From CAVVIO01 sp963748095 (lineage in GTDB: Bacteria > Bacteroidota > Bacteroidia > Bacteroidales > UBA10428): DNA of 64,000 nucleotides. Made by a program: the position numbers and the translations under genes. The stretch lies in assembly GCA_963748095.1 (NCBI GenBank), contig CAVVIO010000097.1, forward strand, positions 124,001 through 188,000, given 5' to 3'. This document shows, in pieces, positions 60,628-64,000 of the stretch. Positions within the stretch are counted from its first letter, which is position 1; every line of letters starts with the position of its first letter. The notes beneath the pieces are model-generated. The model was not told where the DNA came from. It saw nothing but the letters and a program-made list of their open reading frames with translations, and did no database searches.

Positions 60628-61968
60628 TCAGTTAAAAAATTTCCCTACTTTTTTAATAGCGGAAGGTAAGGCAAAAACTACCACCCTGTCATCGGGCTTA
60701 ATAAGGGTATATCCGTTGGCAATAAAACTCGTTTTGCCCCGCACAACTCCACCTACAATGGAATCATCCGGAAAACCTATCTGGTTAAGTGTTCCCTTTG
60801 TTATCTTGGAATCGGGCTTTGCAATAAATTCCATTACTTCCGCGTCTGTACCCGTAAGACACCTAATAGAAGATACAGCTTCACTGGTGGTAAATCTGAA
60901 TATCCGGCTGGCTGTAATTATTTTTTTGTTTATAATGGTATCGATTCCCATATTTTCTGCAAGGGCAATATAATCCATATTTTCAATCTCGGCTACTGTT
61001 TTTTTCACGCCCATATTCCTGGCCAGCATGCATGATAGAATGTTTGTTTCTGAGTCACCGGTAACAGCTATAAACGCATCCATATTTTTAAGCCCCTCTC
61101 CTAATAAAAGCTGCATATCTCGCCCGTCGCCATTAATTACCAGGGTATTGTTCAACATGTTGGATAGCCTGTAACTTTTCTCCCTATCTAATTCAATAAG
61201 CTTCACATTGTGTTGTGTCCCAAGATCCTTGGCAGTAAGCATTCCAATCCTGCTTCCCCCGAGGATCATGATATTCCGGATATCGAATTTCTTTTTCCCT
61301 GAATATTCCAGCAAGTCACCGGCCCCCGCCTGATTTGAAATAACATAGACAACATCACCCGCCATAAATTTATTATCCCCGCGTGGTATAATGGTTTCAT
61401 TATTCCGGTTTATGGCTACCGCTCTGTATTCGTGATTTTCAGTACTGTTTGAGACCTCTTCCAATGTGCGGTTAATAATCGGTGCATCCTCTTCGAGCTT
61501 GATAGCCATAAAAGAAAGCATTCCCCCTGAAAAATCTACCAGGTCGCTACCGCCGGTCTGCTCCAGTAATCCTACAATTTCCCTGGATGCTATCTTTTCA
61601 GGATAGATCATGTAATCGATCCCCATACTTGTAAAATATTCTTTGTATTTGGCGTACAAATACTCCTGGTTGTCAATACGGGCAATGGTTTTTGCTGCCC
61701 CCAGTTTTTTTCCCAATATGGCTGCGGTAATATTTGTTTCTTCTGAAGTAGCAACGGCTATAAATAAATCGGCTCTTTTAATATCAGCATCTATCAGCAT
61801 ACTTATGGAGGTAGCCGACCCTACACGAGTAAGCACATCAAGGTTTGCTCCTACCTGTTTTAGTTTTTCCTCGTCAGGATCAATAACAACAATATCATGA
61901 TTTTCCTGGCTCAACATTTTCGCTAAATGCGACCCTACAGCTCCAGCTCCTGCAACAATAATTCTCAT
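60628..61968 (-). CDS. trkA: Trk system potassium regulatory protein TrkA
   Basis: 446 residues with two Rossmann RCK_N domains, each with a nucleotide-binding start (MRIIVAGAGAVGSHLAKMLS and NIMILGGSRIGMLTAKDLG), and two RCK_C parts. It binds NAD(H) or ATP/ADP and opens TrkH. Located 11 bases before trkH on the same strand; comEC lies upstream with a 120-base gap. Confidence 0.94.
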   Translation of the reverse strand: MRIIVAGAGAVGSHLAKMLSQENHDIVVIDPDEEKLKQVGANLDVLTRVGSATSISMLIDADIKRADLFIAVATSEETNITAAILGKKLGAAKTIARIDNQEYLYAKYKEYFTSMGIDYMIYPEKIASREIVGLLEQTGGSDLVDFSGGMLSFMAIKLEEDAPIINRTLEEVSNSTENHEYRAVAINRNNETIIPRGDNKFMAGDVVYVISNQAGAGDLLEYSGKKKFDIRNIMILGGSRIGMLTAKDLGTQHNVKLIELDREKSYRLSNMLNNTLVINGDGRDMQLLLGEGLKNMDAFIAVTGDSETNILSCMLARNMGVKKTVAEIENMDYIALAENMGIDTIINKKIITASRIFRFTTSEAVSSIRCLTGTDAEVMEFIAKPDSKITKGTLNQIGFPDDSIVGGVVRGKTSFIANGYTLIKPDDRVVVFALPSAIKKVGKFFN

Positions 61969-62088
61969 CCTTCACAAAAATAAATACAAATAATTGACAA
62001 AATAAGTTAATATATAAATATAAATCCAAATCTTTTCATAAATTTTAAGGGTTATCTTCGATGGGATAATTTACCGGACTTCAATCAT

Positions 62089-64000
62089 TTAATTGAAATC
62101 CACCGTATTATTCGACAATTTATTATTCATAGAATGAATATCTATATCTACAGCTCCCTCTGAACCCGTAAGATAAACATTTTTTAATATATCCGCGGAT
62201 TTAGTAATATAGTGCTGTTTTGCAACAAATGTATTCGATCCGTCCAATACGATCTTATCTACCTTAAATAACGTTTGTAAGTTTTGTTTGTTTAACCTGA
62301 TGTCCTGTGTAATGATCATATAATCGAGCTTTAATCTGTGGGAGGACCGGCAATAATTAAGTGAATCATTAATTACTATAAGTAAATTATATCCGTTAAA
62401 GCAGTAGTAAGGGTTTCCTTTGATTTTAGTTTCAAATAAATCCATGTCACCAAAGTTGGTATCATTTGCCTTTACAGGAATACTATAAGGATTAATTAAT
62501 GATGACCGATGAAAAAGACCGGACTTTATCCAGTTGTTTTTGACGGCATAATCCAATCTCTGATTGTTCATACTATCAATATGATCTGTAAAAAATACAT
62601 GTTTCTTTCCTTTAATGAAATCGATAGCTGTACCGTGGGAAATATGATATACCACCAACCTGCACTGTTTTTGAAGCAGGAATTGTTTGTACAGATTATT
62701 ACCTGTCAACAGAAGTATAACCGACAACAAATAGAAAATCCATTTCTTTTGCCGGGTAACAATGAAAATACTAAAAACAATGATCAGTGAGTAGCACAAA
62801 ATAATATCGGAAATATTACTATTTATATTATGTATCACCGAACCGGGCAAGTCTTCAATAAAAGAAGCCCAGTTATTGGCTCCCCGTAGCAGAAACAGAA
62901 GTATTTTCGAAAGTACTGCAGGTATAAATGGAATAAAGGAAACCATAAAAAGAAGGAACGCAAGATACAGGATTAATGTAATCATGGGTATCATCAGCAG
63001 GTTGGATAACCAGAAATATACAGGAAACTGGTTGAAATAATAAATTGTCAGCGGAAAAGTTCCGATTTGTGCAGCGACAGAAAGTGTAAACAATGCCCAG
63101 ATTTTATCAACAAACCAGGATTTAACAACCACCGACCGGTAAAGTGCCGGCTGGATAAATACAATACTTATTACTGCAAGATATGATAACTGAAATCCTA
63201 CATTAGTTAGTTCATATGGATTTATCAGCAATAATATAAATGCCGAAACCGCGATAATATTGTAAATGTTCACCGGACGACGTAATGACGATCCGACCAG
63301 CAGAAGACTGAACATGGAGGAAGCCCTTACTACCGATGCAGAGAGCCCTGTGATTAATGCGTAGAACCACAGGAGTATAAGAATGGTCAGCACTTTTAAT
63401 ATTCTGCCTGTCGTTTTACGTTCGAGTGGTCTGAACAGAAAATTCAGAACCAGAAAGATTATTCCGACATGCAGACCTGATACTGCCAATACATGAATGG
63501 TTCCCGAGGAAGCAAATGATTTTTTTGTCGCCGTATCCAGTTCCTCCCGGTAACCAAGCGTTAGGGCTGATAACACCGCGTATTCCTTTCCCTTAATTCC
63601 GTTTTTGATATATACATTTAATAAATTTCTTCTTAACCGAAGTGCGGTTTCTTTCAGCATGTTCCCTTTATGACTGGAAATTTTAACAAAATCACCCGGC
63701 TTCAGAAAAACCTGGTAAAAGATCTCACTGTTGGCCATATATCTTTTATAATCGAATGCGAATGGATTACCAGGCGGATTTATTTCAGACAAACGGGCCC
63801 GGAACAAAATCCGGTCACCATATTCCGGTATACCGGCAAGACTGTCTTTGGGGAAATAGGCCAGTAACTTATAATTGAGTGGGAAGAATACTTTATTTTT
63901 ATAATAGCCCTGTAACTTTACAATTGTGCTGACCGAATTATTTTTAAGTTCCGGCTCCTCCAGGATAATTCCAGTAAACTCATTGGAATCATTTAATGAA
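62089..64000 (-). CDS. comEC: ComEC/Rec2-type DNA uptake channel (5' end missing)
   Basis: About 636 residues are visible; the frame is open to the right edge at 63999, so the N-terminus is cut off. The visible start is the DUF4131 domain (SLNDSNEFTGIILEEPEL to the SEINPPGNPFAFDYKRYM segment). Then the Competence domain of membrane helices with VLAVSGLHVGIIFLVLNF and LITGLSASVVRASSMFSLLL, and a C-terminal part with a reduced metallo-beta-lactamase-like fold (VVYHISHGTAIDFIKGKKHVFFT; few of the metal-binding His visible). It carries single-stranded DNA across the inner membrane during transformation. A ComEA-like HhH protein is encoded at 15.6 kb. Confidence 0.88.
   Translation of the reverse strand, partial: SLNDSNEFTGIILEEPELKNNSVSTIVKLQGYYKNKVFFPLNYKLLAYFPKDSLAGIPEYGDRILFRARLSEINPPGNPFAFDYKRYMANSEIFYQVFLKPGDFVKISSHKGNMLKETALRLRRNLLNVYIKNGIKGKEYAVLSALTLGYREELDTATKKSFASSGTIHVLAVSGLHVGIIFLVLNFLFRPLERKTTGRILKVLTILILLWFYALITGLSASVVRASSMFSLLLVGSSLRRPVNIYNIIAVSAFILLLINPYELTNVGFQLSYLAVISIVFIQPALYRSVVVKSWFVDKIWALFTLSVAAQIGTFPLTIYYFNQFPVYFWLSNLLMIPMITLILYLAFLLFMVSFIPFIPAVLSKILLFLLRGANNWASFIEDLPGSVIHNINSNISDIILCYSLIIVFSIFIVTRQKKWIFYLLSVILLLTGNNLYKQFLLQKQCRLVVYHISHGTAIDFIKGKKHVFFTDHIDSMNNQRLDYAVKNNWIKSGLFHRSSLINPYSIPVKANDTNFGDMDLFETKIKGNPYYCFNGYNLLIVINDSLNYCRSSHRLKLDYMIITQDIRLNKQNLQTLFKVDKIVLDGSNTFVAKQHYITKSADILKNVYLTGSEGAVDIDIHSMNNKLSNNTVDFN

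Overview
The window is a piece of a Bacteroidota chromosome, probably class Bacteroidia (Bacteroidales or Marinilabiliales-like); genus cannot be fixed by eye. The evidence is the gene order rpsU-xerC-hpf-tRNAs-tuf-tRNA-Trp-secE-nusG-rplKAJL-rpoBC-DUF3467, a PorT homologue and a type IX secretion tail, a TamL-type lipoprotein barrel, and promoters of the Bacteroidota pattern TTTG-N20-TAnnTTTG.

Layout. 1-16.5 kb, minus strand: end of an electron-transfer flavoprotein gene, then the information-processing block (RNA polymerase, ribosomal proteins, NusG, SecE, EF-Tu, five tRNAs, hibernation factor, XerC, bS21). 16.8-25.3 kb: fructose-bisphosphate aldolase, an outer-membrane group (TamL, a SpoU-type RNA methyltransferase, PorT), and small-molecule enzymes (Ldh2 dehydrogenase, nitroreductase, PhzF). 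25.3-34.6 kb is the accessory-looking part: an isolated T9SS tail protein, a TPR-CHAT protease-like protein, a lipoprotein with three identical 11-residue repeats, a divergent ECF sigma factor and its TPR/anti-sigma-like partner, a lipoprotein methyltransferase, two tandem micro-lipoproteins and a barrel protein. 34.8-42.6 kb: GAPDH, a SiaC-like phosphoprotein, a MacB-type permease, aconitase, MiaA, a secreted unknown. 42.6-48.7 kb: NUDIX, a three-domain heptose-nucleotide enzyme with HddA and GmhA, then two glycosyltransferases on the other strand. 49.4 kb: SRP RNA. 51.0-56.5 kb: ilvD-ilvB-ilvN-ilvC behind a classical attenuator with a leader peptide rich in Ile, Val and Leu. 56.5-64 kb: rhomboid protease, YD-repeat protein, threonylcarbamoyl-AMP synthase, TrkH/TrkA potassium uptake, and ComEC running off the edge.

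The two most novel-looking items are the sigma/anti-sigma/CHAT/repeat-lipoprotein locus (25.8-31.1 kb) and the fused heptose enzyme with an extra P-loop kinase domain. The ilv attenuator is the best supported regulatory element: leader peptide and mutually exclusive 1:2, 2:3 and 3:4 hairpins can all be drawn.

A caution for any user: eight apparent single-base frameshifts occur (five in rpoC within 870 bases, one each in the TPR/anti-sigma gene, gmhA and a VOC gene). Each is undone by one base and restores family-like protein, and rpoC is essential, so sequence or assembly error is the likely explanation. Functions are assigned from family resemblance recognised by reading; no database search was run.
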